A stretch of 64,000 nt of DNA from Clitopilus passeckerianus (lineage: Eukaryota > Basidiomycota > Agaricomycetes > Agaricales > Entolomataceae): assembly GCA_944990035.1 (NCBI GenBank), contig CALYLX010000077.1, forward strand, positions 1 to 64,000. Reading direction: 5' to 3'. Both the position numbers and the translations under genes were made by a program. Under the pieces are notes generated by a model. It was not told the DNA's origin, made no database searches, and saw only the letters and a program-made list of their open reading frames with translations. Shown in pieces: positions 11,017-22,600 of this stretch. Position 1 is the first letter of the stretch. Every line of letters starts with the position of its first letter.

Positions 11017-13015
11017 TCAATCCTCCTTCTGTACCTCCGATTCGGAAACTTTGCGTAGAGCAACACCATCCTTATTCTTAAAGAACTCAATCTCCCCATC
11101 ATCTTCTATGAAGCAGCAGTTGGAGAAAGATCTGTAGAGCGCCTTGAACGTGTTCTGATGCCAAGAAGACGTCAATAAAGGAATCGAGAGGAGTTAGCTT
11201 CAGATCTTACTGTTGAATCGTAATTGTAGTCGTCGCCGAGTATGCGTTTGATATGCTCAGTTACAATAGGTTGGTTATCTGAGAAGATGTCAGTGGTGAG
11301 ATCGCTGGGAATGACTGGGAAGCTTTACAGAAGGGGATGGTGGAAACTATGAACATTTGATTAGACCGAGCTTCGAACAAAGAGGAAAAACAACGTACAC
11401 AGGTGATGTGCAACATGGTCATGGCTACGAAAAAGATGAACAGAAAGGACGGGCGAGTGTAAAGAAGATCGAACCTGATATTGTGAAGTAAGAAGCGGCC
11501 TTTGGTCTGGCATCAGCGAGCTGTAGGTCTTCTATCACAGATATGCTCACCGAGGAATCCGAGAAGAGGTCGATCGCAGGTCGCAACTGCACCGCGGAGG
11601 AAAGTCCATGATTTACTACGGTAATGCGGCAAAGTCGGGTCCGAGTGATGCAAGAAAGTAAGCATGACAATCCCTTCATGCGAACAAAGAATGTGAGCGT
11701 CGGATCTGAAGGACTCTCTAATTGCGCTTACAGTGATGGGTGAACTAAAGAACTTCGTTAGACACAGCATTCGGTACGAGTGTATTTACGCACCAGATAT
11801 GGGATGAAGTAGAGCTTGAGGAAGTTCGCGAACCCGACTTGCTTCGTATAGAAGTAGAGGACGGTAGCCATGGCCGATACACCTATGTTGGAAGCGATGA
11901 TTCCTCGACGTTCCTCTGGCTTAAACAGGGGTGACGAAGGTAAAATGACCTGAAAAATGCAGATGACGTCAATATTGAATGTGAGGAAAGACTACGAAAC
12001 TGACGTTTGTGCCTTCAGGATACCTGGGAGAAGTTCAAGGTCAGCAAGACCATACAAGACAGGAAGGAACTTAAACGAACTTAGGGTTTCCGAGAGCATC
12101 GGTGCAGAGGTAGAATTGCCATCCGATGAGCTGCATCATCAGCATGCGGCCCAAGGTGTAAAGAGGTGTTTCCTCGAAAATCTCATGATAATCGGTGATC
12201 TGGGCCACTTTTTCGGGTGGAAGGTTGTAGTGGGTACGGGTGCGAGGAACGTAGTTCACGTCGCGTTCGATGGAGTTGGTGGCTTTCTGCTCGAGTGATG
12301 AGTATCAGCAGGTTGTAAAAGTTTATCAAACGAACATGATGGCTAAGTCGTCCATCAGAAACTTTCTGCACTCGGAAGATGTTATAAATCACTTACGCTT
12401 GGTGGGTCGATCTCCAGTTGAAGTAAGGAACTAGCAAAAACTAGGCCGAGGAGTATCCGCGTGAGCGACACATGGGCTAGACTTGGCGATGAAGAGGTCC
12501 TTACTGTATGAAATGAATATCCTATGATATGATTTACCCATGGACGAGGTGACAGGCTGGAGTGACCTGCTTCATGGCCTGGGGTTATTTAGATTAGATC
12601 TGGGGCAGCACATAGTGTGAAGTACGATACGTACCAATAGTCCACCATCCAGCCAAGACCACCGATTGAAGGAACCAATAAGCACTCCATAGAGTCCATC
12701 TTACGGCGGCCGTCGCCAAAGGTGGCCAATCGTACAGCTCCGCCCAGTACGGGACGAAGGTGTCGATATGCGATCCTGCCTTGTAGACGGCGACGGCAAA
12801 GACGATATCGCGAATGACATAGGTGAGGGACTTGGCGGTTGACTTCTTCCACAGTTCTTTTGGTATCGCTGCATGTAGCTCAGCAAGAGTAACCTGGCAA
12901 GCATGGTCAACGATTTTCACTCTGGAGAGGAGGAATGTATTACCTGTGGTGCTTTGAAGGGCGTCTTCAGCCTCTTCTGATATTCGGGACCATCTTGGAA
13001 GAGAGACGAGAGCAT
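11017..13015 (-). CDS. FAD2-like (delta-12 type) fatty acid desaturase 1
   Basis: A membrane fatty acyl desaturase of the FAD2 class, expected in the ER, using cytochrome b5 and a di-iron centre. The start is MLSSLFQDGPEYQKRLKTPF (ATG 13013-13015). The N-terminal VTLAELHAAIPKELW is typical of the family. All three histidine boxes can be spliced together. Box 1 is GHEAGH, where the family norm is HECGH. Box 2 is HQAHH, followed by KATNSIERDVNYVPRTR. Box 3 is HDHVAHHLFSTIPFY, preceded by LGFLGRFLLHNIS. Box 2 is completed only through a 7-base exon (12336-12342). The segment SSPLFKPEERRGIIASNIG, also typical of FAD2-like enzymes, is present. The end is FIEDDGEIEFF...SESEVQKED, with TGA at 11017-11019. 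No frameshift was found. It is less similar to desaturases 2 and 3 than they are to each other. Delta-12 desaturation of oleoyl lipids or a further desaturase/acetylenase step are both possible. Confidence 0.9.
12336..12342 (-). other. 7-base microexon in desaturase 1
   Basis: On the minus strand the sequence between two good introns is CCATCAT. The upstream intron (12343-12396, 54 bases) begins GTAAGT and ends TTAG. The downstream intron (12287-12335, 49 bases) begins GTTCGT, carries CTGAT as a branch-point candidate and ends GCAG. Joining gives ...STHQA-HH-KATNS..., which restores the HxxHH box in frame. Without the microexon the second histidine box is lost. Confidence 0.7.
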
Positions 13016-13722
13016 GACCGACGGTGAGGAGGAGCTAAACTGCAGCTGCAGAGGCGGATCTGCTAACACCGTTATATGTGCAAGGCATGCTGCCAATCAT
13101 TGTATCACCGCAAGGCATATGACCGAGCCATATCTTTGGAGTTGGATCGCTTGAATGCAAGCCATACCAAATATGCTGAAGGCACGGCAGATGTAGGCTG
13201 TCACCCGGAGTTTTCAAACATCTGGTGCAGATCGGTCCACCAACCTAAGTAGTTGGCATCGCCGCAACTCCATGTGTCGCGGTTCGCCCTGTGTCGCTTG
13301 GCTGTATGAACCATGCAGACTTGTCCTTATGCGGTTTTGCTCAGGTATACCCCTCCCGGACTGCCGGTCTTTGGCTGGCCCGAATGGAGTTACTCCGAAT
13401 GGATGCAACATTAATTCTGGTTCGTCTTCAGGAGTCCACAAGATGGCACCTGATTCTTCCCTCACCCATATGATGTGCTGGTTCGATATCTTGATGATGA
13501 TGGTGGTTTCTTGGCAAGCGCTGACGCTGTTGATCAGAAAACTGAAAAGGCCTTGATTACATCATGAGCGATAAACTCAGTCCGAAAGTCGCGCTGCTAG
13601 CTACTCGATATATTTAGCTTCGAAGGATAAATAGATACAAGTTACACGATCACAGAACGAATGCTCTATATACAGTATTGGATTAAACGTGTGATGGGAT
13701 GTGAAATGGATGCATAGGAGCC
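13016..13722. other. Intergenic, promoter of desaturase 1
   Basis: About 700 bases between two desaturases on the same strand. A CATATAACGG element on the minus strand (about 13070-13080) lies roughly 60 bases upstream of the desaturase 1 ATG and may be a weak TATA element. No gene recognised. Confidence 0.35.
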
Positions 13723-15518
13723 TTATCTGCCGATTGATTCAGCCGTGGGACGTCGAACGGCGCGACCTTGTTTGTCACGGTAGAACAGAATTTCACCTGC
13801 AGAAAGATCGCGAGGGTCAGACAGGGGTTGCTACCAAGTAGAGAATTACGAACCAGTATCCTCAACGAATTGGCACTTGTTGTAGTTTTCCCAAAGGGCT
13901 TTGAAAGCAGGCTTGTCCGAAGATAAATAATGGTCACCTAGGAAGTGCTTCAAGTGATGGGTAGCTTCCTCTGCGTGGTCTGAGAGAAAAACGATCAGCG
14001 TAAATTTCGGACAGGACGATCTTTGTAGCGGGACTCACAGAACGGTAATTTTGGGAAGAACTATAAGTCGCGTGGATCAGTATGCAAGTTACAATCAGAT
14101 ATTCTGGAAATGACCTACGTGGTGAATAACGTGGAAATGGGCGACGTCATGTAAGAAAAAGCGCCCTTGCCAGCCTAGAACTGGCCTGTCGATGGTCGCT
14201 GCAGCCCCACGCTGGTAATTCCACGTGGTATCTCGATAGTGAGGCGCGACTGGGTCCGTATGGTGAAGGTACGTGATCATGATGACTGAAAGAGATCATG
14301 AGCAAACCGAACCGCCCGATCAGAAAAATACGAGAAAAAGTACGAACACCAATGCGTGACTTCCAACCACGGTATCCCGTAGTATTTGATTACACTTGCA
14401 GCCCCAAAGATGTCGCATGAATACTTAATACAGGCAATAACAGTCAGGATGCCAATATTCGACATAATGACTGCATTTCGCTGTCCGGGTGTAAATAGGA
14501 TTGACTTGGCTGCATGGGCGTTAAGTCCGCCAATCGAGCAATATTCAACGTTTCTGACTCACGATCAAAATGGTTCGTCCATTTGGGATAATTTGGTTGA
14601 CCAGAAACGTTCATGACTTTAACAAAAGAAAATCAGAGAGGTGAATACCGGAAAGGGTGAAGATCAGCACTTACGGAGATACGCGGGGAAGGCAAGGACT
14701 TGCTGGCGGATCAGCAAGAAGAGTGTGTAGATGGGCGTGTCGCCGAAGATCTCATCATAATCAAGCTCTGATGCAAGTTGCCTGAGCCCGAGGACTTTCC
14801 TCGTCTTCGGAACGTAGACTTCATCTCTTTCCATTGAAGCATGATTGGAATGGTGCCGGTGATGAGAGATCTTCCAGCTGAAGTATGGCGTAAATAGAAT
14901 AGAATGGATGACCTACAAGACCGTCAGCGCCGTCGTCCAGATCCATCTACAGCAACACCGACACTTACGTAGCCAATCGAGTCGTTCAACGGCTTGTGCT
15001 CTGAGAATGCACCATGACCGCACTGTGGTAGTAACGTCAACGCGCAGTCAAAAGTACCATGTCGTCGAACAGACCTCATGTCCAATAACCCAAAGTCCGG
15101 TGAAGATTAGGCCTTGGAACCACCAGCTGGAATGAACCAGTTAGCACACAAATGCGAAGCCCAATTGGGGAGGAAGTCTTACTACGTCAGCCATGCTCCC
15201 CACCTCAGGCATAGGGCGCCAATGGGGGTGAAAGCCGCCTTTGTCGATGCTGCCCCAAAGAAGGGGTCAATGCGCATCGCAAGTGACCATGCAGTAGCAG
15301 CTAAAGCCAGGTCGCGGATGAGGTATGTCACCGAACGCCTAGTGTCGCGCTTGAAGAGACGAGAAGGAATGGCCTCTCTGATCTCTTTCAGACTCCTGCG
15401 TAGATTTAGCACAAGGTCGACCTTCCGGTGAAGGATAAAGTGCCTACCATGGAATAGGAGTAAACTCAGGTAATTGCGATTCCTCGTAAGGTTTGCATTT
15501 GACTTGTGACTTTAGCAT
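13723..15518 (-). CDS. FAD2-like fatty acid desaturase/acetylenase-type 2
   Basis: Intact multi-exon membrane desaturase. The start [19 protein letters not shown] (ATG 15516-15518) is supported by the matching ELPEFTPLPW in desaturase 3. Next come [17 protein letters not shown] and the membrane helices. Box 1 is [11 protein letters not shown], split by an intron after GHE. Box 2 is [19 protein letters not shown]. Box 3 is HFHVIHHFFPKLPFYH, in context [17 protein letters not shown]. The C-terminus reads [20 protein letters not shown], with TAA at 13723-13725. Box spacing is that of plant and fungal FAD2-like enzymes, a group that includes delta-12 desaturases, acetylenases, conjugases and epoxygenases; the product cannot be read from sequence. 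It is the close paralogue of desaturase 3 (30635-32446) in mirror orientation. A TATAAAACG element lies about 80 bases upstream of the ATG. Confidence 0.92.
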
Positions 15519-17362
15519 AGCGGTAGCAAGAGACAGCGGACAAGATCCAGAGGATTCGGATTCAAGGGTGACAGGATAAATTGAGTTCTATCTGGCGTTT
15601 TATAAGACACCCGAAAGGGTTTGTGTCTTCGGAGGCATGGAAATCCTCAGGCCTGCCTAGGGCCATGGATTGAGATCGTGGAGATCAAAGCACGTCAGGG
15701 AGAAATATGCACAGCTTCCATTTGCCCAGCAAGATGGCGTCGGCCAGACAGTTCGCATTCAGCTTAGATCAATCCCAGTTTTGGTGGACGTTCAGCAGGC
15801 CAGCTGTCTTGACTTCGCCCAATCGCAATCTTGAGTCACGTGCATTCCAAATAAGGTTTAGCCGCGCCGCGGACCCGGCCTGGGCCGCCTAGCGAACGCT
15901 GGGGTCTGCGCCTTTGGCCCTTCACCTCCCTAAAGGAAAACTTGGATATTCCAAAGTCCACCACCAATCCACTTTGGGTCGTCGGTATACTACCTATTCG
16001 CCTATATTGGCGGCCTGTTCCGAGATAAGACCCTATCGGTCAACAGATATGCATTAATGATCTGGCAGCGTCTTCATCTGAAGGCTCAGGCATGGGCAGT
16101 TGGTCTTGAAATTGCTCCGGATTGAACTTGAGCCCACGGTTATTAGGGTCGGAATCCACAAGAACGAAAAGATTGAGCGCAGATACGAGAGTTCCGAGGA
16201 GGCCTGACCGCTGTAGTGTCGTCCGTTCTACATTGCCGTTATCTGTTCAATCGTTAGGCGCCGAATGGCTCAGGTGCTGGATCGTTAGAAGCTATTCAAT
16301 GTACCGCCTTTGTTGGCTGACAAAGAGCCTCGGGGACGGTTCCGACATACCACAACGGACATAGGTAACCCTCCAGTGGTGCCGCTTCATTCACCCTGTC
16401 CAATGACAGGCGAATTTCACTTGAAAGATCGTATCACAGGAACACGGGTCGCGAACTTCATGAGGTACGAAAATTCATTCATACCGACTGTCGAACGCGC
16501 ATTTGTGGCGCGCTTCAACGTCTGCACATTTGGTGGCACCGGAAGAACAACAACATATCAGGAAGCAAGGTTGGTAGTCCGCACCGCTCGCTGCTGTATA
16601 TCGGGCTTTCAGGTTTGAAGCAACCACAAGAACTGCGCAGAGGGCTGAACGAGTTTAGATTGTGCCAAGTCAAGTAAAGTTGCCCCAAGTATCAATATTA
16701 CAGGTGCCACGGACCAAACCCGATCATCCTAAAATGTTGAGTGAAAGGGTCACTTCTCATATCTTTTGAACGGCACGCAGACGGTACGCCAATTCGGTGG
16801 AATCAGCGATGAGTGTAAGATGAGATGTGCGAGGAGCCTAGTCCATTTCTTGATGCCAATGCAGGGTTCTAGCTCTCCAGGGCCAGCAAGCATACGACAA
16901 AAACACGTCATATAGATGATATAACCTACTGAATCCAATTATCATTGCAGAAACGATGAAGAACTAAGCTATCTTCGTAGTTGGAGCAGAAACAACGAGG
17001 GTTCCATGTGTCGGACCTCAGACCGTTTTACAGCAAATGAATCTCGGTCCAGCTCGAAAGTCCTTGTATTCGTGATTAAGTGGACCACATGTGTCCTGAA
17101 AACCATGACGTTTCTCCTTCTGGCCACTAAAAATACAGTAACAGTGTAATGATGCGCTGAACACGAAGGTCAGCCACTGAGTAGAAAGTGTCGTAAAGGA
17201 ACCCTGTAGAGCATCTCCTGAGCCCACAAGGACTGTTCCATCGTTCCAGATCTACTCCAGAAATCGACATCAGGTGTTACTTGGCCTCTCGAGCATCGAC
17301 CTTCATTACAAGGTGAAGCGAGCAATCATAGTCAATCCAAGCACGTTGCTTCCGTCGGCCGA
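15519..17362. other. Intergenic, promoter of desaturase 2
   Basis: About 1.8 kb. Apart from the TATA element at 15598-15604 near the desaturase 2 start, I see no gene. The plus-strand frames at 16122-16618 resemble nothing known. Confidence 0.4.
15598..15604 (-). promoter_or_regulatory. TATA box of desaturase 2
   Basis: The minus strand reads CTTATAAAACGCC, 80-86 bases upstream of the ATG at 15518. The same TATAAAACG core occurs upstream of the mirror paralogue (30579-30585), which supports a retained core promoter. Confidence 0.5.
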
Positions 17363-19647
17363 TTACGTCCTTTCCTTCAGAACGGCTCTGAGAGGTCCCT
17401 TGGTGCTGATAAAATAATCGCAAAGGTCCCTCTCCCATCGGCTCAGCTTCCTATGATCCTCCGAACCCACTTCACCTCCCTCCTCTTGATATCCAGGAGC
17501 GAATGTCAGGTCGAACCTCCGCAGTAGTGCGATGGCCACCATCACCATTTCCCGGCGAGCGAGTGCCCGGCCAACACAGTTTGCAGGTCCATACGAGAAC
17601 GGCATGAAAGCTCGCGGATCGTGGACGAACGCGCGTTTTCCGGGTCTCTCTCCATCTGTGTGAGCGGGTGGCGAAAGTAAGCTAGAAGGTCCATGGTGAA
17701 GGATGAAAGTTTACTAACCAGAATGTGTCGGTAACCATCGTTCGGGAACAAACTCTTCCGTGCATGGCGAGAAGTAGGCAGGGTTCCGGTGCAATGAATA
17801 GAGAGGTACGTAGATCTGCGTTCCTTCCGGGATAAATCTGTTGTTGTGGGAATGGAAAGGTCTATCAATCTCGTATTTAGCAAGTGAAAGAAGCACCATA
17901 CCTTCCGGAGATGACTCTTCCACCAGTTCCTTTAACTACCTCTCTTGGGCCACTTGTGAGCGTAGGCGGGAACAGCCGCAGCGCCTCATTACTAGTCAGG
18001 GTGTCAGTTCTCTGGAAGCACGGTGGAACTTAATTGTGTATGTACGAACATGCAGGCATTCAAGTAAACCAAGCGCCCATGCCGGCTAGAATCCATTGCG
18101 GCGCCTTCATCCTCGTCTTTGGGATAGATGGCGTCGATCTCGGTTTGCAGGTATTTATATTTATCCGGATGCGACAGCAGAAGATAAAACAGAGACGAAA
18201 GGCCAGCTGCAACACTATCGGAACCTGCGACCATGGCGAGTGCACCATCTGCGATGACGTCGGATTTTGGCGGCGGTACCGGTTCCATGTTTGCTTCATC
18301 CGCCTGGAGGAACATCGGAATGCAATTGTAAGCCACAAGATAAGAGCCGGAACTAGCGAACTTACTAGGTAATACCACAAATCCTTCGCGGATGAGCCCC
18401 GCCTGATCCTGTTGGAACTGGCGTTCACTGCGAACTTTCGGAACTTGATGACATGTTTGACGAGGAACGGTAGCTTCATCAATAGTGGAGATGCCCAGGG
18501 TACATAGGCAAGCATGGATAGCGCTCTGGTGGACAGAACGTTTGATCAGCGATTGGACCCAGGCAAGGGAGTTAGAGATTGATTTACATCGAAAAACGCG
18601 CAAACATGTCTCGGACCCCATTGATATCGGAACCGGCTTGCATGAGCTCAAAGCCTCCACCAAAACTACGAGCTAGCGTTAGCATCACATTTCCGTTGCT
18701 CGGAATAAAGTAAACACACCAAAGATCACCCATGAAATCCAGCGAGAAGTAGCTAAACCACTCCGAAAGATCGACCTGCCCGAGGCCTCCGCTCTGTATA
18801 TCTTGTCTTGAAACTTTGGATACGCCGTCCATTAGACCCCATATCCGCTTCTTCAGGGGGATCTCCAGCTCTGCTAGGCTGTCCGAAGTGAACGCCCTTT
18901 GCCAGAGGCGACGACGTTCAACATGCTTGTGACCGATTAGAGCGAATAAGTTCCCCGGAGCGTTCGGATCTCGACGGGCGTCATAGTCTAGAGAAAGCAT
19001 GAATGAGCGGAACGGGGCATCTCGGAAGTGGACCACGTACACCGTCCTTTGATGAGGCCATTTTGACCAAGGATTGAAAGGCCAGCTTCAACCTCGATAA
19101 TAGATAGCTCGTTGGGCCCTGGGATGACAACTATCAGCTCAGTGAAGGATTTTCGAAGGAGATAAGAAGTACCAATACGAACGATTGGCCCATATTTGTC
19201 GTGCATCTGTTTAAGCGCCAGGTATTGCTTTCCTGTGCTTTGAACCCAAACATTCCATAGTTGGGTTACCTGCACGAATCTCAGCTCAGAATAACGGCCT
19301 CCAAGCTGCAGCTGTTTCGTACCTTGTTGATTGTTGGTCCTGGGAATCCAGCCAAAGGGTGGAATGGCGACAATCGGTATAGAACGATTGAGGAGCTGAG
19401 CGACAAGAGGTACAAGGCATGTGCTTTGACCAAGGATTTGAAGCTGAAATGTGTTATCGACGTTGATAACAGCAAAAGGGCAACGGGCGCGAAGAATAGC
19501 ACAGCGAAGCAGAGTAAGGGACTTCTCGGCTCGAACTTGCGGTAGAATAAATGGGTGATCTATGTAAGCAAGCCGTAAGTCAGCCAGCCATGTCAGGTCT
19601 CTGTTCCTGCTCACCACACCACCAACAGCAATGTGCCATAAATCCAT
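17363..19647 (-). CDS. Cytochrome P450 (mirror-pair member, left)
   Basis: Intact multi-exon class II P450. Exon 1 starts MDLWHIAVGGV (ATG 19645-19647), and exon 2 has FYRKFEPRSP and a long hydrophobic anchor. The proline-rich hinge is YRLSPFHPLAGFPGP. Then come KYGPIVRI, GPNELSIIEVEAGLSILGQ, HVERRRLWQRAFTSDSLAE, and the I-helix AMVAGSDSVAAGLSS. ExxR is in NEALRLFPPT, PERW in FVPERWLPTHS, and the heme loop is PFSYGPANCVGRALARRE (FxxGxxxCxG). The end is LKERT, TAA at 17363-17365. Basidiomycete P450s of this type are often labelled as tryprostatin-6-hydroxylase-like or nitrogen-upregulated P450s from similarity alone; this gives no substrate. In the I-helix the usual Asp-Thr pair is Asp-Ser followed by Val. 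It is paralogous to 26954-29256 (+), on the same side of its desaturase partner. Confidence 0.92.
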
Positions 19648-22600
19648 ATTCTTCGACAGTAACGCCTGGAGCAGTAGTGACATAGCTTGGGGGCCTGGTA
19701 GACGATCTACCATTCGGTTCCATCCGTCTATATAAAGCGAAAGAGTCAAAAAAACGTTCTTGATGGATTACCATTTCCATCTCGCCGAGTCGGGACATAA
19801 CTGTCCTCGCGTATCCGGTGTTCGACTATATGGCGACACACCCTCCCTTCCTTTGTCCTGTGCTTCTCAAACGGCTTTACCGATGATAGTGGGCCTCCAC
19901 GTGTTCACAGTGAGCTCCCCACGCTAGGAACAGAACCCCTGCCCCGCTTGGATAATTAAACCGTCTCTCGCAGTGATCTGCCTTTACAACGGTCCCTTTG
20001 GACAGCGCATTGGCTTAACCTTCTGATTTTACCTCGTCTCAGGCGGCTGTTTGTCAACCTTACCGATGGTATGATATTCGGCTGTTGCTGCAAAAAACTC
20101 CTATGCCGCCGGACTATTCTTACGCGATGCCTTTCCATAGGCAACAAACATCCGAAATCCTATCGGATTCTATTTCTATGAACGCCGTCTGACAGACATC
20201 TCCTTGGCCAAGCTTTCTGTGTGGGTATTTCTGAACGTTCTTTCAAATACATCCTGTGGCTTTCGTCAACTTCCGAAGGGTTTTGCGAAAGAATCACGGA
20301 ATCACTTTACATGAGGCTATGAGCGTTGTATGACGATGATCAGCCCTCTTTTTCGATGATCCTTTCGATCGATCCTTCTCCGATGTCTTGTGTTTGAAGC
20401 CATTGCGGGTTCCAGTGAAGAGTAGAAGCAAATAGCTGCGGGATTGCCCGCCTAGAGAATAAGATCATACCGACGGTACTTCTCTGATATGCGGCGGCCG
20501 CCCAGTAAATTCACTCCTCTCTTGCACTTCCACCTGGTGAGAGTCTATCTGATCAATTCCTATCATATAGACGGCCTATTGCGGCTGAAACTGAGGTCAT
20601 CTGGCTTAGCTTGGGCCCACTCACGGCTCGGGAGTCCCGTTTGTTTGTGATTTGCTGATTGAGCGATTGTCCACAGGCGCAAATAACATTCCGACTCGGA
20701 CTCCTTGCTATTGGCCCTTCCCCCACATCTCCAAGGATCCGACAACGGAGGTTCATAAATGTGAACGTAGGTCGTTCCCACCTCATGATTTGTTGCCTGA
20801 ATTTGTGCCCCTGCCGTTGGAAAGTGCTCGGCCATTGGGGTCGGCCAGGAGATGTCCTGCACTATCGATGAGTATCTCGACAAGTCTAGGTGAATTTGGC
20901 TAAGAAGTGGGGCCCGCCCTCTGCGTCAGCACGTTGGTTCAACAACTTCTGGACGAGCGGTATTCACGCCGGGCCTTCAATAGAGGCTGGACCCTATGTG
21001 ATTTGCTCCACTTCACCGTATACTTCAAGGCCTCTGTGCGTCTTACACGAGGCTCCCATCCCACCTACCATCGATAACAATCCCTAGCTTGGTACAAACA
21101 TGTAGCCATATTTGTCTTTCATATTCTCCTCGCAATAAACTCATGTCACCCCACGCTGCCCGGTAGTAATCGCTGATCGCAGTCATCAGAAACATATCGC
21201 CCTGCTTCCTCACAGCCGACCTGCTTCTGATTTCTGAAATATGTGATACGTGAACCTGAGCGATCCGGTCGCTCCTGGCAATTTTATTTGCAACACTTAA
21301 CATACAGAAATTCAAGGTGAGCCAAAATATCGGAAAAATTACATCGTAAATTTAGGTTCTCTCAAGACCCGTATCTTTTACCACTACATTGCAGAAAGGC
21401 AGCCGTATATTCTCTTCTATGCAACCTAGCGGACACAGAAACGTTGCGCCACAGAATTCGATCAGCACGTGTTGAAGATCTGCATCCTTCGGGCTTCACT
21501 TCCAATATGCAGTCATAAGCCGTGCATAGCAGGAGGCGCGTGGATTCGATTGAGATTATGCAGGTCCGAATTTCAATAGAAGATTGAATACAGAATTAGA
21601 GTGATTTCTGAACCCCCATCTCAGTCACGTCGGTTTCAAGGCATAATTAAGCTTCAAAGTGCTCCTGATGGAGATAATTATGGCTTCAGTCCTAAACCCG
21701 TATGTATTGAGGATGAGTACCACAGGTCAGTGGTCCTCTCACAACCTGGATACAAACATATTTTTACCTTCTGATAGGTTTAGGTGAGCACCCCGTTGAG
21801 ATGTCCGTCTTTCCGTATCCATCATGTTGCACAAATTTTGGGCTCGGAGTGCGTTTGCTCGTGTACCGACTGCTATCACGGTGAAGATATTTGACAGGCT
21901 TCTCTGACAGGTGTAGTCGTGTGTCACGCAACACAATACCGGAGGTCGATGGTCTAGTAGCCTGCCACGGTCAGTCAAAAGGGAGACTTCCTGATCGGCC
22001 CACACTTCTGCGGCTTTTTCTTGACACCCAGGTAAGATTACTTATCAGCACGAGGCAAGAGACCCTACAAAGTCTACTGGCTCCAGCAGATGTCCGTAAG
22101 CCCCAAGAACCGTTGAGATTACATCCCATTGCTTCCCAATGCTTTGAACATGCGAAATACACTGCTCTAGATCACGAAGATCATTGTCGTCGAGTAAAAG
22201 ACGATGCACAGCATTCGGTTCCATTCATTTTCATGGGAATCACAATAGCGGGCACTTCTAGTCACATAATCTCGCTGAGAAACTAGACTCCTCTCCCAAA
22301 AATATCGTAGCCATCAGATTCCGAATGTCATGAGCTGACCCGATAACTGGAACACATTACGCGGAGTGAAGGCTTAGTCGACGTCGCTGCGTCGTCGGTT
22401 ATTTGGGCCGACGGAATCGAGGATTCCAGAATTTCCATTGAAGTCCAGCCTGCGGCGAAGAGACATAACCAAGGTGACACTCTCTAAACTCGTTGGCGTC
22501 CCGACCTGCCGCCGGATGTAGGTCCATATTCTTTCCCATCCTCCGCCTAAACATGTTTTCGGAAGCGTCCTCGAAACGTGTATCTTGTCCCTATCGAGTG

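Noticed and set aside
11400..11560. Desaturase 1 first looked frameshifted before its third histidine box
   Set aside because: Choosing the acceptor ending ACCAAAG and the donor after CACAATATCAG restores LGFLGRFLLHNISHDHVAHH in frame, so the gene is intact.
18004..18663. 219-codon frame inside the left P450
   Set aside because: It reads through P450 introns in part in the wrong frame; the spliced P450 explains the region.
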